A DNA stretch of 33,905 nt, from assembly GCA_017994695.1 (NCBI GenBank), contig JAGOKF010000039.1, forward strand, positions 1-33,905, written 5' to 3'. The position numbers and the translations under genes were made by a program. Positions 8,699 through 17,011 of this stretch are shown piece by piece. The notes beneath the pieces were generated by a model. The model was not told where the DNA came from. It ran no database searches and saw nothing but the letters and a program-made list of their open reading frames with translations. Within the stretch, counting starts at the first letter, position 1, and the number at the start of each line of letters is the position of its first letter. Source of the stretch: Myxococcota bacterium. GTDB lineage: Bacteria; Myxococcota_A; UBA9042; DTJE01.

Positions 8699-9885
8699 AC
8701 GGGATGATCCACGACCGGGAGTGGCGCGACGCCCGCCGGCAGGAGGCCCTGGAGGCCCTGGAGCGCCTGGAGATGCCCTCCCGGGTCGCCCACCGGTGGC
8801 GATTCACGGATCCCTTGGGCCTGATCCCCGGGGGCAGCCTGGCGGCGGCGGCCGGCGGCCCTGGGAACGCTCCGTTGGTGGAGGTGTCCCTGCCTCCGGG
8901 GGCCCGGGATCGGGGGGTCGAGGTCGCGGACCTGGCCCTGGACCGCCAGCCCGCCTTCGTGGCGGAGCACCTGGGACGCCTGTCGCCGGCGGCGGAGGAC
9001 CCGCTGCTGGCCCTGGTCCTGGGGACCCACCGGGGCGGGATCGCCCTGCGGGTCCCGGCCGGAGTGAGGCTCGAGGAACCGATCCGGATCCGGCAGCAGG
9101 CCGCTGCCGCTCCCGGGGGGATGGTGGCGGGCCGGACGCTGGTGGTGCTGGAGGAGGGGGCCCAGGCCGAGGTGCAGGAGGAACTGGAAATCCTGTCGGG
9201 GCACGCCGGGTGGGCCTCCGAGGCGGTGCTGGCCGTGGGCGCCCGCCTGGTGCACCGCCGCCTGGAGCAGGTGGCGCCGGGGGCCGCGGCCTTTGTCCGG
9301 GCGGACTGGGTCCTCCAGGGAAGCGCCTTCCTGGATCACGGCCACGGGGTCCTGTCCCGGGGGCTGCTGAAGTCGGAGGCGTCGGTAGTGATCCGGGGCC
9401 CCGGCGGGGAGGTCCGGGGAAACGCCCTGATCGTCGCCGGGGACCGGGCCCGGGCGGACTGGCGGGTCACGGTGGAGCACCGGGCGGGGGACACCCGGAG
9501 CCGGCAGACGGTCCGGGCGGCGGCGGCCCGGAAGGCCCGGGCGGCCTTCACGGGGCTGCTGGAGATCGCCCCGGGCGCCCGGGGGAGCGAGGCCTTCGAG
9601 GAGGCCCGGGGTCTGATCTGGGACCCGACGGCCACGGTGGACCTGCTGCCGGAACTGGAAATCCGCAACCACGACGTCCGGTGTTCCCACGGGGCCGCGG
9701 TGGCCCCCCTGGATGACGAGGCCCTGTTCTACCTCCAGAGCCGCGGACTGGACCGGCAGGCGGCCCGGAGGCTGCAACTCGAGGGGTTCCTCCGGGGCGT
9801 GCTGGAGGATTCCCCGGCGGGCGAGGAGTGGCTGGAGCGGGCCTGGGCCCTCCTGGCGGACGGTGCCTCGGGAGGCAAGGCATGA
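8695..9885 (+). CDS. sufD: Fe-S assembly scaffold subunit SufD
   Basis: SufD is the SufB paralogue that completes SufBC2D and is involved in iron entry. The 396-residue product has the beta-helix core and the closing motif [17 protein letters not shown]. Within it, H332 in CSHGA corresponds to the histidine known to matter in E. coli SufD (H360). The C-terminal helices ([18 protein letters not shown]) resemble SufB, as expected. The start ATG overlaps the sufB stop and a GAGGGA lies eight bases upstream. The stop in turn overlaps the ferredoxin ATG. The first 50 residues are divergent, as is usual for SufD. Confidence 0.93.
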   Translation: MNGMIHDREWRDARRQEALEALERLEMPSRVAHRWRFTDPLGLIPGGSLAAAAGGPGNAPLVEVSLPPGARDRGVEVADLALDRQPAFVAEHLGRLSPAAEDPLLALVLGTHRGGIALRVPAGVRLEEPIRIRQQAAAAPGGMVAGRTLVVLEEGAQAEVQEELEILSGHAGWASEAVLAVGARLVHRRLEQVAPGAAAFVRADWVLQGSAFLDHGHGVLSRGLLKSEASVVIRGPGGEVRGNALIVAGDRARADWRVTVEHRAGDTRSRQTVRAAAARKARAAFTGLLEIAPGARGSEAFEEARGLIWDPTATVDLLPELEIRNHDVRCSHGAAVAPLDDEALFYLQSRGLDRQAARRLQLEGFLRGVLEDSPAGEEWLERAWALLADGASGGKA

Positions 9886-10193
9886 GGACGATCGACCTGG
9901 GTTCCCTGGACGACTGGCGGGACGGCGAGGGCCGTCGGGTCCCGGCGGGGGACGAGGAGGTCCTCGTGGTCCGGGTCGGAAACCGGCTGCTGGCGGTGGG
10001 GGCCTTCTGCAGCCACGAGGAACTGCCCCTGGCAGGGGGGCGCCTGGTGGGGGAGGACCTCTGGGAGTGTCCCCACCACGGAGGCCGGATCTGCCTGTCC
10101 ACCGGGGCGCCGGCCGGGATGCCCGTGTCGGCCCCGGTGGCGACCTTTCCGGTCCGGGAGGCGGGCGGCCGCTTCGTGCTGGAAATGGAGTAG
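9882..10193 (+). CDS. Rieske-type [2Fe-2S] ferredoxin in the suf operon
   Basis: The 103-residue protein is a single Rieske domain. The first ligand pair is CSH and the second CPHH, 17 residues later, giving the C-X-H...C-X2-H ligand pattern. There is no signal peptide or membrane segment, so this is a small soluble ferredoxin resembling those of aromatic dioxygenase systems or NirD. The ATG overlaps the sufD stop (ATGA), so it is translated with the scaffold. Known suf operons in several phyla carry such a gene, and a role in supplying electrons for cluster assembly or sulfur reduction is inferred rather than shown. No oxygenase gene is nearby. Confidence 0.9.
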   Translation: MRTIDLGSLDDWRDGEGRRVPAGDEEVLVVRVGNRLLAVGAFCSHEELPLAGGRLVGEDLWECPHHGGRICLSTGAPAGMPVSAPVATFPVREAGGRFVLEME

Positions 10194-10199
10194 CGGGCG

Positions 10200-11936
10200 A
10201 TGTGGGACGTCGAGGCGATTCGCCGGGAGTTCCCCATCCTGGAGAGGCCGGTCGCCGGCCAAAGGCTGGTGTATCTGGACAGCGCGGCGACCTCCCAGAA
10301 GCCTCGGGGGGTGCTGGAGGCCATCCGGCGGCACTTCGAGCAGTCCAACGCCAACGTCCACCGGGGGGTCCACCGGCTGTCCGAGGAGTCCACGGAGGCC
10401 TACGAGGAGGCCCGGCGGGCCGTGGCCCGATTCCTGGGCGCCGCCGGCCCGGAGAGCCTCGTCTTCGTCCGCAATGCCACCGAGGCCATCAACCTGGTGG
10501 CCCATGCCTACGGGGACCGCCACCTGGCACCCGGGGACGAGGTGCTGGTGTCGGAGATGGAGCACCACTCGAACCTGGTCCCGTGGTTCCTGCTGGCCCG
10601 GCGCACCGGGGCCCGGGTCCGGGCCGTCCCGGTGTCCGACGAGGGACTGCTGGATCTGGGGGCGATCCAGGGGGCCCTCGGGGAGGGCCGGGTGCGGCTG
10701 GTGGCCCTGGCGGCCGTGTCGAACGTCCTGGGAACCCGGAACCCCCTGTCGGACATCGCCCGGTGGGCCCACGACGCCGGGGCCGTGCTGCTGGTCGATG
10801 CCGCCCAGGCCGTGCCCCACCTGCCCGTCCGGTTCCGGGATTCCGGGGCGGACTTCCTGGCCTTTTCGGGACACAAGGCCCTGGGCCCGATGGGGATCGG
10901 GGGACTGCTGGTGCGTCCCGAACTCTACGACCGGATGGACCCGTTCCTGGGCGGCGGCGAGATGATCCGGGAGGTGACCCTGGAGGGCGCCACCTGGGCC
11001 GACCCGCCGCACCGGTTCGAAGCGGGGACGCCCGACGTGGCCGGGGCCGTCGGCCTGCGGGCCGCCGTGGAGTACCTGGAGTCCCTGGGCATGGAGGCGG
11101 TGGCGGACCACGCCCTGCGACTGGGGACCTACGCCCGCCAGCGCCTGCGGGAAATCCCCGGGATCCGGCTGCTGGGCCCCGAGCCGGGCCCGGTGGCGAC
11201 CGGCAGTGTCGTGACCTTCGACCTCGAGGGGATCCATCCCCACGACATCGCCCAGGGCCTCGACCGGCGGGGCATCGCGGTCCGGGCGGGCCACCATTGC
11301 TGCCAGCCCCTGCACCGGCGCCTGGGACTTCCGGCCACGACCCGGGCCTCGTTCCACGTCTTCAACGGCGAGGACGACGTGGACGCCCTGGTGGAAGCCC
11401 TCGGGGAGGTCCGGCGGGAGATGACCGCCCCTGTCGTCGGCGCGTCCCTTGGCGATCGGGACTCCGAGCCCGCAGACGCCCTGTTCCGGGAGGTCGTGAT
11501 GGACCACTACCTCCACCCTGCCGGCCGGGAACCCCTGGAGGATGCCACGGTGGAATGGGAGGGCCAAAACCCCCTCTGCGGGGACCACGTCCACCTGCGG
11601 ATGCGCCTGGAAGGGGACCGGATCGCGGCGATCCAGGTCCTCGGGGAGGGCTGCTCGATCAGCGTGGCCTCGGGGTCGATGATGGCGGATCACCTGAAGG
11701 GTCGCACGCTGGAGGAGGCCCGGCGGCTGCTGGCGGCGGTCCGGGCGATGTTCCGGGGGGAACCCCTTCCCGGGAACCTGGACCTGGGGGACGTGAAGGT
11801 GCTCGAGGGCGTCCGGGAACTCCCGGTGCGGGTCAAGTGCGCGCTGCTGGCCTGGACGACGGCCGAGGAGGGACTCCGGCGGGTCCCGGCGGAATCGGAC
11901 GATGGGGGACGGGAGGTGTCCGATGGCCACGCGTGA
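10200..11936 (+). CDS. SufS-SufU fusion: cysteine desulfurase with C-terminal sulfur-acceptor domain
   Basis: The 578-residue product joins two enzymes normally encoded separately. Residues 1 to about 408 are a class V PLP-dependent cysteine desulfurase (SufS): EMEHHSN with the ring-stacking H123, LVDAAQ, the PLP lysine K226 in SGHK, and the sulfur-accepting C367 in RAGHHCCQP. Here Cys368 replaces the Ala usual in RAGHHCAQP. After a roughly 16-residue linker, residues 425-560 are SufU. The four zinc ligands are C460, D462, C485 and C547. Their spacing (CxD, then 25 and 62 residues) equals that of B. subtilis SufU C41/D43/C66/C128. SufU accepts the persulfide from SufS by zinc-ligand exchange, so the fusion would tether donor and acceptor. 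The ATG is six bases after the ferredoxin stop. Confidence 0.93.
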   Translation: MWDVEAIRREFPILERPVAGQRLVYLDSAATSQKPRGVLEAIRRHFEQSNANVHRGVHRLSEESTEAYEEARRAVARFLGAAGPESLVFVRNATEAINLVAHAYGDRHLAPGDEVLVSEMEHHSNLVPWFLLARRTGARVRAVPVSDEGLLDLGAIQGALGEGRVRLVALAAVSNVLGTRNPLSDIARWAHDAGAVLLVDAAQAVPHLPVRFRDSGADFLAFSGHKALGPMGIGGLLVRPELYDRMDPFLGGGEMIREVTLEGATWADPPHRFEAGTPDVAGAVGLRAAVEYLESLGMEAVADHALRLGTYARQRLREIPGIRLLGPEPGPVATGSVVTFDLEGIHPHDIAQGLDRRGIAVRAGHHCCQPLHRRLGLPATTRASFHVFNGEDDVDALVEALGEVRREMTAPVVGASLGDRDSEPADALFREVVMDHYLHPAGREPLEDATVEWEGQNPLCGDHVHLRMRLEGDRIAAIQVLGEGCSISVASGSMMADHLKGRTLEEARRLLAAVRAMFRGEPLPGNLDLGDVKVLEGVRELPVRVKCALLAWTTAEEGLRRVPAESDDGGREVSDGHA

Positions 11937-12540
11937 GGCGATCTACGAGGCCCTGTCGCGGGTGATCGAGCCCGGGACGGGATGCAGCATCACGGACCTG
12001 GGGCTCGTGCTGGACGTGGACCTGGACTCCGAGGGGCGCAGCACCGTGGTGAAGGTGGCCCAGGTGCCCCTGGCCCGGCGGCTGGTCCGGCCGATCCGGG
12101 AGGCGCTGGAATCCCTCGGGGACCTGGAGGATGGCCGCCTGGAGTTCGTCCGGGACCCTCCCTGGGTGCCCGAGGCGATGGCGACCCCCGAGGCCCGGCA
12201 GGCCCTGGCGGAGGCCGAGCGGCGTCCCGGGGCGCCGGCGGACCTGGAGGAGGTGCGGGCGCTGGTCGGGGAGGTCCTGGACCCGGAACTGGGATACTCC
12301 CTGGGCGACCTGGGGCTCATCTACGGGGTCGAACTGGACGGGGAAGGGCGGAAGGCCTTCGTCCGGATGACCCTGACCTCCCCCATGTGTCCCGTCGGGC
12401 CCTACCTGGTGGAGGCGGTCCGCCATGCGGCCCTGCTGGCCCGCGGTCTCGAGGATGCCTCGGTGGAACTGGTCTGGGATCCCCCCTGGGACCCCCGGAC
12501 GATGGCCTCGGAGGACGTCCGCATGGACCTGGGGATCTGA
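11923..12540 (+). CDS. SufT-like protein with tandem MIP18/DUF59 domains, first copy degenerate
   Basis: The 205-residue protein contains two MIP18 (DUF59) domains. The C-terminal copy (about 110-205) is canonical: LDPELGYSLGDLGLIYGVEL, then MTLTSPMCPVG with the key cysteine C156, and VWDPPWDP. The N-terminal copy (about 5-88) has the same frame (ITDLGLVLDVDL and FVRDPPWVPEAM). Where TSPMCPVG should be it reads VPLARRLV, so the conserved cysteine is lost. DUF59 proteins such as SufT assist Fe-S maturation or transfer, and the operon position supports this. The ATG at 11923 follows GGGAGGTG by six bases and overlaps the fused desulfurase gene by 14 bases. It is the last suf gene. Confidence 0.85.
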   Translation: MATREAIYEALSRVIEPGTGCSITDLGLVLDVDLDSEGRSTVVKVAQVPLARRLVRPIREALESLGDLEDGRLEFVRDPPWVPEAMATPEARQALAEAERRPGAPADLEEVRALVGEVLDPELGYSLGDLGLIYGVELDGEGRKAFVRMTLTSPMCPVGPYLVEAVRHAALLARGLEDASVELVWDPPWDPRTMASEDVRMDLGI

Positions 12541-12566
12541 TCCGGATCCCGGGTCAGATCCGGATC
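12539..12566. terminator. Hairpin at the convergent suf / MATE gene ends
   Basis: The self-complementary decamer GATCCGGATC occurs at 12539-12548 and again at 12557-12566, giving a 10-bp stem with an 8-base loop on either strand. It overlaps the suf operon stop codon and covers the stop codon of the MATE gene, so both transcripts would end here. No T-run follows on either strand, so whether it terminates intrinsically is uncertain. Confidence 0.5.
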
Positions 12567-14044
12567 TGCTGCCAGGATCCCGACAGGAACTTCCAGGTCA
12601 TCGCGGCGGCCAGTCCGCCGATGTACACCACCGCGGCGACGAAGATCCCCGTGAGGCCCATGCCCAGCGGCAGGGCCAGCAGCCAGGACAGGGGCACCAG
12701 GCAGAGGAAGTGCAGGGTGATTTCGACCCACATCACGAACCGGTTGGCCCCGGCGCCGAAGAGGGCCTGGGCGAGCACCAGGCCGAATCCCATCGCGAAG
12801 GAGAACGTCCCGACGACCCGCATCGGGGTCCGGCCGGCGTCCAGCACCTCGACGTCGTGTGAGAAGATGCCCATCGCCTGGTCCGGGAAGAGGGCCATCA
12901 GCAGGCCCACCATCCCGGCGAAGAGGGTCGCCATCTTCACGGAGGTCCAGGCATAGTGGCGGGCCTCCTCGGGCCGCCCGCGGCCCAGGCTCTGGCTGAC
13001 CAGCGTGGCCGTCGCGATCCCGAGGCCCATGCAGGCCATGATGTTCAGGAACAGCAGGTCGAAGATCACCTTGGTCGCCGCGGCGTGGATCGGGGCATGG
13101 CCGGCCGTCAGGGACTTCCAGGCCTCGGTGCTGGCCTGGAGGGGGGCCAGGGCCTCGATCCACTCCAGGCGGACCGCCGCGAGGCCCGAGGTGGCCTCGG
13201 CGGCCTGCCGATCCAGCAGTCCGACCCAGTGGTAGGTCACCAGGATCCCGAGCATCAGCACCGCCGTGGCGATGCCCGAGGGGAGGGAGAGGCGGGCGAT
13301 CCCCCAGAGGATCCTCCGGTCCAGGTTGCGTCCGTGGAAGATCCGGTAGGTCTTCCGGTACCGGGCCCGCAGCACGAACCCGATCATCATGGCCAGCCCG
13401 AAATAGGAGGCCCACATCGCCGCGACGCCGGCCCCGAGAACGTTCATCCGGGGCATGCCCAGCAGGCCGAAGACCAGCACCACCGCCAGTCCGGCGTTGA
13501 CCAGGTTCATCGTCACGGCGGTGATCAGGTGGTAGTGGGTCTTCCCCAGGCCGTCGAAGAAGGACTTCACCGACAGGGTGGCGACCATCGCGAGGATGCC
13601 CGCGAACCGGGCCCGGGCGTAGGGGACCCCCTCGGCCAGCACCGCCTCGTTGTCGGTGAACAGGCGGAACATCGGGCGGGTGAACACGACCGCCAGCACG
13701 GTCACCACCGTTCCCGCGGCGAGTCCCAGCACGAGGGAGTTGAAGGCGACCCGGCCGGCGCCCGCGGGATCGTTCTCCCCGACCCGCCGGGCCGTCATCG
13801 CCTGGGTGCCCACCGAGATGGCCCCGACGAAGCCGCCGACGAGCCAGTGGAGCAGCACGGAGTAGCCCAGGGCCGCCTGCCCGGCGATGGAATGCTCCTT
13901 CGGGAGCAGGCCCACCAGGATCGTGTCGAACTGGTTGATGAAGGTCTGGGTGAGCATCGCGGCCATCACGGGCCAGGCGATGCGGAGGATGGTCCGGGCC
14001 CTGGCCGGGTCGGGAAGGACCGAGGATGCGATGCGTCCCTTCAT
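12554..14044 (-). CDS. MATE-family multidrug/organic cation efflux transporter
   Basis: The 496-residue integral membrane protein has the two-bundle, twelve-helix MATE layout. Family hallmarks include VMAAMLTQTFINQFDTILVG in the first helix pair, GTQAMTARRVGENDP after helix 2, and the repeat of that element in the second half (GLGIATATLVSQSLGRGRPEEA). MATE proteins export drugs or metabolites using a sodium or proton gradient; the substrate here is unknown. A polar segment of about 47 residues (277-323) is inserted between the halves and makes the protein longer than the usual 450. The ATG at 14044 has no Shine-Dalgarno, and a promoter-like sequence ends almost at the start codon. The gene is convergent with the suf operon and divergent from the sensor kinase. 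Confidence 0.9.
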   Translation of the reverse strand: MKGRIASSVLPDPARARTILRIAWPVMAAMLTQTFINQFDTILVGLLPKEHSIAGQAALGYSVLLHWLVGGFVGAISVGTQAMTARRVGENDPAGAGRVAFNSLVLGLAAGTVVTVLAVVFTRPMFRLFTDNEAVLAEGVPYARARFAGILAMVATLSVKSFFDGLGKTHYHLITAVTMNLVNAGLAVVLVFGLLGMPRMNVLGAGVAAMWASYFGLAMMIGFVLRARYRKTYRIFHGRNLDRRILWGIARLSLPSGIATAVLMLGILVTYHWVGLLDRQAAEATSGLAAVRLEWIEALAPLQASTEAWKSLTAGHAPIHAAATKVIFDLLFLNIMACMGLGIATATLVSQSLGRGRPEEARHYAWTSVKMATLFAGMVGLLMALFPDQAMGIFSHDVEVLDAGRTPMRVVGTFSFAMGFGLVLAQALFGAGANRFVMWVEITLHFLCLVPLSWLLALPLGMGLTGIFVAAVVYIGGLAAAMTWKFLSGSWQQIRI

Positions 14045-14053
14045 CGGGGGCGA

Positions 14054-14082
14054 AGACTATCCAGGCAGACGCCCCTTGTCCA
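14054..14082 (-). promoter_or_regulatory. Promoter for the MATE gene, probably giving a leaderless mRNA
   Basis: On the minus strand TGGACA (14082-14077, five of six -35 consensus bases) is followed after exactly 17 bases by TAGTCT (14059-14054, TAnnnT form). Transcription would start about 14047-14046, only two or three bases before the ATG at 14044. The absence of a ribosome site fits leaderless translation. Confidence 0.5.
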
Positions 14083-14117
14083 GTTGAGCCGGTCCTTCCC
14101 CGGGCGAGCCCGAATCT

Positions 14118-14126
14118 TGCTAGAGT
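14118..14126 (+). promoter_or_regulatory. Extended -10 for the kinase-regulator operon
   Basis: TGCTAGAGT reads as an extended -10 (TGn plus TAGAGT). The start of transcription would fall about 14133-14134, on the A of the kinase ATG. There is no good -35 at 17-18 bases, which extended -10 promoters can tolerate. No Shine-Dalgarno precedes the ATG, again suggesting a leaderless transcript. Confidence 0.4.
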
Positions 14127-14133
14127 CGGGAAC

Positions 14134-15468
14134 ATGAACCGGAGGGACCCCCATCCGAACCGGTCTCCGCTCCCGCGGCCCATCCCCGCGGCGGTCGTGG
14201 GGATCCTGGTCGGCGCGCTGGCCCTGCTGTGGGCCCTGGCCTTCGCGATGGTGCAGCGGGCCGTCCGGGAGCACCTCCACGCGGTGGCCTTCCAGGGCAC
14301 CGTGGCGCTCCAGGGGCTGCTCCGGGGGGCGGGGCCCCCGGGACCCGATCACCTCCGGAAGGCCTTCCAGGAGTTCGAGTTCCAGGGCGTCCTGGCAGCG
14401 GCGCTGTTTCGGGGCGACGGCCGACTGGTGGCGGCGTCGGAGGACGGCGTCTTCGAGGAGTCGGCGGCGGAGATGGCCCGGGAGGCCATGGAAGGCCACG
14501 CGGTCGTCAGCCGGGAGGCGATCTCTCGGGGAGGCGTCCGGGCCCTCCGGGTCGCGATGCCCCGGCCGCCTCCCCCCGGCCGCCCCGGCGCCGGTCGGGG
14601 CGGGCCGCCGGGATGGATGGAGGGGCCCGGGGAGGATCGCCGGGCCGGCGTCGTGATGGTGGTGGACGTGGACCAGGCCCTCGGGGCGCCGCTGCGCCGC
14701 TGGCTCTGGGCCCAGGGCATCGCCTCCCTGGCCATCGCCATGGCCCTCGAGGCGACCCGCCGACGGGCCCGGCGGGCCGTGGAGGCCTTCGAGGCCCTCC
14801 AGGAGGAGTCGAGGCGGCGGGAGGTGCTGGCACGCCTCGGGGAGATGTCGGCGGTGCTGGCCCACGAGGTCCGGAATCCCCTGGCGGCCCTGAAGGGGCA
14901 TCTCCAACTGCTCCAGGAGGACCTGGCCGGCGACGACCGGAGGCGGGGGCGGCTGGAGGTGGTGCTCCAGGTCACCGGCCGCCTGGAGACCCTGGTCCGG
15001 GACCTCCTGGAATCCACCTCGGACCGCCCCGCGGACCGCCGGGAGGTCCCCCTTTCGGAGGTGATCGCCGCGTCCCTGGACCTGGCGGGCGAGGCTCCCG
15101 GGCCGTCGCTGGAGGTCCGGGCGGTCGGGACGGGAACCGCTCGGATCGATGCCCAGCGGGTGCCCCGGATGATCGGCAACCTGGTCCGGAACGCCCGGGA
15201 GGCCGCGGGTCCGGGCGGTCATGTCCGGTTGACGGTCCGGAGGGAAGCCAGGATCCTGGTGTTCCTGGTGGAGGATTCCGGGCCGGGGCTGGCCGAGGCG
15301 GAGGCGGACCGGGTGTTCCAGCCCTTCGTGACCGGGAAGGCCCGGGGCACGGGACTGGGCCTCTTCATCGCCCGGCGGGTCGCCGAGGCCCACGGGGGCA
15401 CGCTGGTGGCCGGGCGATCCGACGATCTGGGAGGGGCCCGGTTCGAGGCCCGGATCCCGGAGGAGTGA
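14134..15468 (+). CDS. Membrane sensor histidine kinase, ZraS/NtrB-like
   Basis: The 444-residue kinase has a transmembrane helix at about 18-40, an extracytoplasmic sensor region of about 150 residues, and a second helix at about 190-206. The sensor region includes a proline/glycine-rich stretch (PRPPPPGRPG, 143-152). The catalytic part is HisKA with LAHEVRNPL (phospho-acceptor H244), the N box around NLVRNAREA (349-357), G1 DSGPGL (381-386) and G2 GTGLGL (405-410). HAMP and PAS domains are not obvious. It lies six bases upstream of an NtrC-family regulator gene, so it is the cognate kinase. The ligand is unknown; a periplasmic metal or envelope signal is inferred from the downstream Spy/ZraP-like target gene. 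The MATE gene is divergent across 89 bp. Confidence 0.9.
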   Translation: MNRRDPHPNRSPLPRPIPAAVVGILVGALALLWALAFAMVQRAVREHLHAVAFQGTVALQGLLRGAGPPGPDHLRKAFQEFEFQGVLAAALFRGDGRLVAASEDGVFEESAAEMAREAMEGHAVVSREAISRGGVRALRVAMPRPPPPGRPGAGRGGPPGWMEGPGEDRRAGVVMVVDVDQALGAPLRRWLWAQGIASLAIAMALEATRRRARRAVEAFEALQEESRRREVLARLGEMSAVLAHEVRNPLAALKGHLQLLQEDLAGDDRRRGRLEVVLQVTGRLETLVRDLLESTSDRPADRREVPLSEVIAASLDLAGEAPGPSLEVRAVGTGTARIDAQRVPRMIGNLVRNAREAAGPGGHVRLTVRREARILVFLVEDSGPGLAEAEADRVFQPFVTGKARGTGLGLFIARRVAEAHGGTLVAGRSDDLGGARFEARIPEE

Positions 15469-15474
15469 ACCGCG

Positions 15475-16806
15475 ATGGCATGGATCCTGGTGGTCGAGGA
15501 CGACGATCCGGTGCGGTCGTTCGTGGCCGATGCCCTCCGGGGGGCCGGTCACCGGGTGGACGAGGCCGGGGAGGCGGAGGCCGCCCTGGACCAGGTCCGG
15601 AGCCGGGACTTCGACGTGGTGGTCACCGACCTCCGGATGCCCGGCAGGTCGGGCGTGGACCTGCTGCGGGAGGTCCGGGCGATGCCCGATCCCCCGGAGG
15701 TCGTCGTGCTGACGGCCCACGGGACCGTGGCCGCGGCCGTGGAGGCCATGAAGGCCGGGGCCTTCGACTTCCTGGAAAAGCCGGTTCCCAGCCCCGACGC
15801 CCTGCGCATCGTGGTCGATCGGGCCCTGGAACACCGTCGCCTGGCCCGGGACGTGGAGCGCCTGCGGGCCGGGCAGAGGCGCCGGGAGGGGGAGGGGGAG
15901 GTCGTGGCGGCCGACCCCTCGACCCGGGCGCTGCTGGACCGGTTGCGCCGGGTCGCCGCCTCGGACGCCACCGTGCTGCTCCTCGGGGAGAGCGGGACCG
16001 GCAAGGAGGTCTTCGCCCGGGAACTGCACCGCCTTCGCCTGGGGGTCGCGGCTCCCTTCGTCGCGGTGAACTGCGCGGCCATCCCCGAGTCCCTGCTGGA
16101 GTCGGAGCTCTTCGGGCACGAGAAGGGGGCCTTCACCGGGGCCGGGGACCGGCGGATCGGACTGCTGGAGGCCGCCTCCGACGGGACCCTGTTCCTGGAC
16201 GAGATCGGGGAGATGCCCCTGTCCCTCCAGCCGAAACTGCTGCGGGTCCTGGAAACCCGGGAGTTCACCCGGGTCGGCGGGTCCCGGACGATCCGGACCG
16301 AGGCGCGGTTCGTCGCCGCGACCCACCGGGATCTGGCGGAGGCGGTCCGGGAGGGGGCCTTCCGGGAGGACCTGTACTACCGCCTGGAGGTGCTGCCCCT
16401 GCGGATCCCTCCCCTCCGGGAACGGCCGCTGGACATCGAGGCGCTGGCCGACCATTTCCTGGACCGCCAGAGGAGGCGGACCCGGCGTCCCGACCTGCAG
16501 TTCTCGCCCGAGGCCCGGGACCTGCTGGTCCGCTACGACTGGCCGGGCAACGTCCGGGAACTCCGCAACGCCATCGAGCGGGCCTGCGTCCTGGCCGAGG
16601 GGCCCCGGATCCTTCCCGAGGACCTGGGCCTGCCCGTGCGCCTCCCGGAGTCGGGCGAGGGCCTGCTGGCCCTCCAGGAACGGGAGACGGTCATCCGGGT
16701 CCTGCGGGAGGTGGGGGGCAACCGGAAGGCGGCGGCGGCCCGGCTCGGGATCAGCCTCCGGACGCTCCAGTACCGCCTGAAGGAATACGGCCTGCTGGAA
16801 CGCTGA
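15475..16806 (+). CDS. NtrC-family sigma-54-dependent response regulator, ZraR-like
   Basis: The 443-residue regulator has three domains. The receiver (1-120) has acidic pocket EDD (8-10), phospho-acceptor D52 in VVTDLRMPG, T80 and K102. The AAA+ domain (about 142-375) has Walker A GESGTGKE (171-178), the sigma-54-contacting loop GAFTGA (218-223) intact, and Walker B LFLDEIGE. The C-terminal Fis-type helix-turn-helix (about 413-438) has GGNRKAAAARLGIS and LQYRLKEYGL. It therefore activates sigma-54 promoters from upstream sites. The ATG follows GGAGGAG by nine bases and is coupled to the kinase gene. Its most likely target is the -24/-12 promoter 250 bp downstream of its own stop. Confidence 0.95.
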   Translation: MAWILVVEDDDPVRSFVADALRGAGHRVDEAGEAEAALDQVRSRDFDVVVTDLRMPGRSGVDLLREVRAMPDPPEVVVLTAHGTVAAAVEAMKAGAFDFLEKPVPSPDALRIVVDRALEHRRLARDVERLRAGQRRREGEGEVVAADPSTRALLDRLRRVAASDATVLLLGESGTGKEVFARELHRLRLGVAAPFVAVNCAAIPESLLESELFGHEKGAFTGAGDRRIGLLEAASDGTLFLDEIGEMPLSLQPKLLRVLETREFTRVGGSRTIRTEARFVAATHRDLAEAVREGAFREDLYYRLEVLPLRIPPLRERPLDIEALADHFLDRQRRRTRRPDLQFSPEARDLLVRYDWPGNVRELRNAIERACVLAEGPRILPEDLGLPVRLPESGEGLLALQERETVIRVLREVGGNRKAAAARLGISLRTLQYRLKEYGLLER

Positions 16807-16832
16807 ACGGACGCCTCGCCGTTCCCGGGCTT

Positions 16833-16846
16833 CCGGGCTCGCCCGG
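16833..16846 (+). terminator. Weak hairpin after the response regulator
   Basis: CCGGG at 16833-16837 and CCCGG at 16842-16846 form a 5-bp stem with a CTCG loop, followed by pyrimidine-rich CTTCCTTCCG. It is the only stem right after the regulator stop that could act as a terminator, and it is weak. Confidence 0.25.
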
Positions 16847-16921
16847 CCCGCTTCCTTCCGCCGGACGATCCTCCCCTGCCGGTCCCCGACTCCCATCGAA
16901 GGTTCCTCGGACGGATTCCCG

Positions 16922-16959
16922 GGTGCAGGTCTTGCACCTGCCCGGCGCACCCGTTGCAC
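16922..16959 (+). promoter_or_regulatory. Candidate upstream activator (enhancer) sites with TTGCAC repeats
   Basis: Two overlapping inverted repeats share one centre. GGTGCA (16922-16927) pairs with TGCACC (16933-16938), and GCAGGT (16925-16930) with ACCTGC (16936-16941). The half-site TTGCAC at 16933-16937 recurs at 16954-16959, 22 bp on, which is about two helical turns. The cluster lies about 120-150 bp upstream of the predicted sigma-54 transcription start, the usual place for NtrC-type enhancers. Binding by the adjacent regulator is inferred. Confidence 0.5.
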
Positions 16960-17011
16960 TTCCGGGAAGGGTGGCGGCGGGAACCCGGTTCCCTTCCGGA
17001 TCCGGGGGGCG

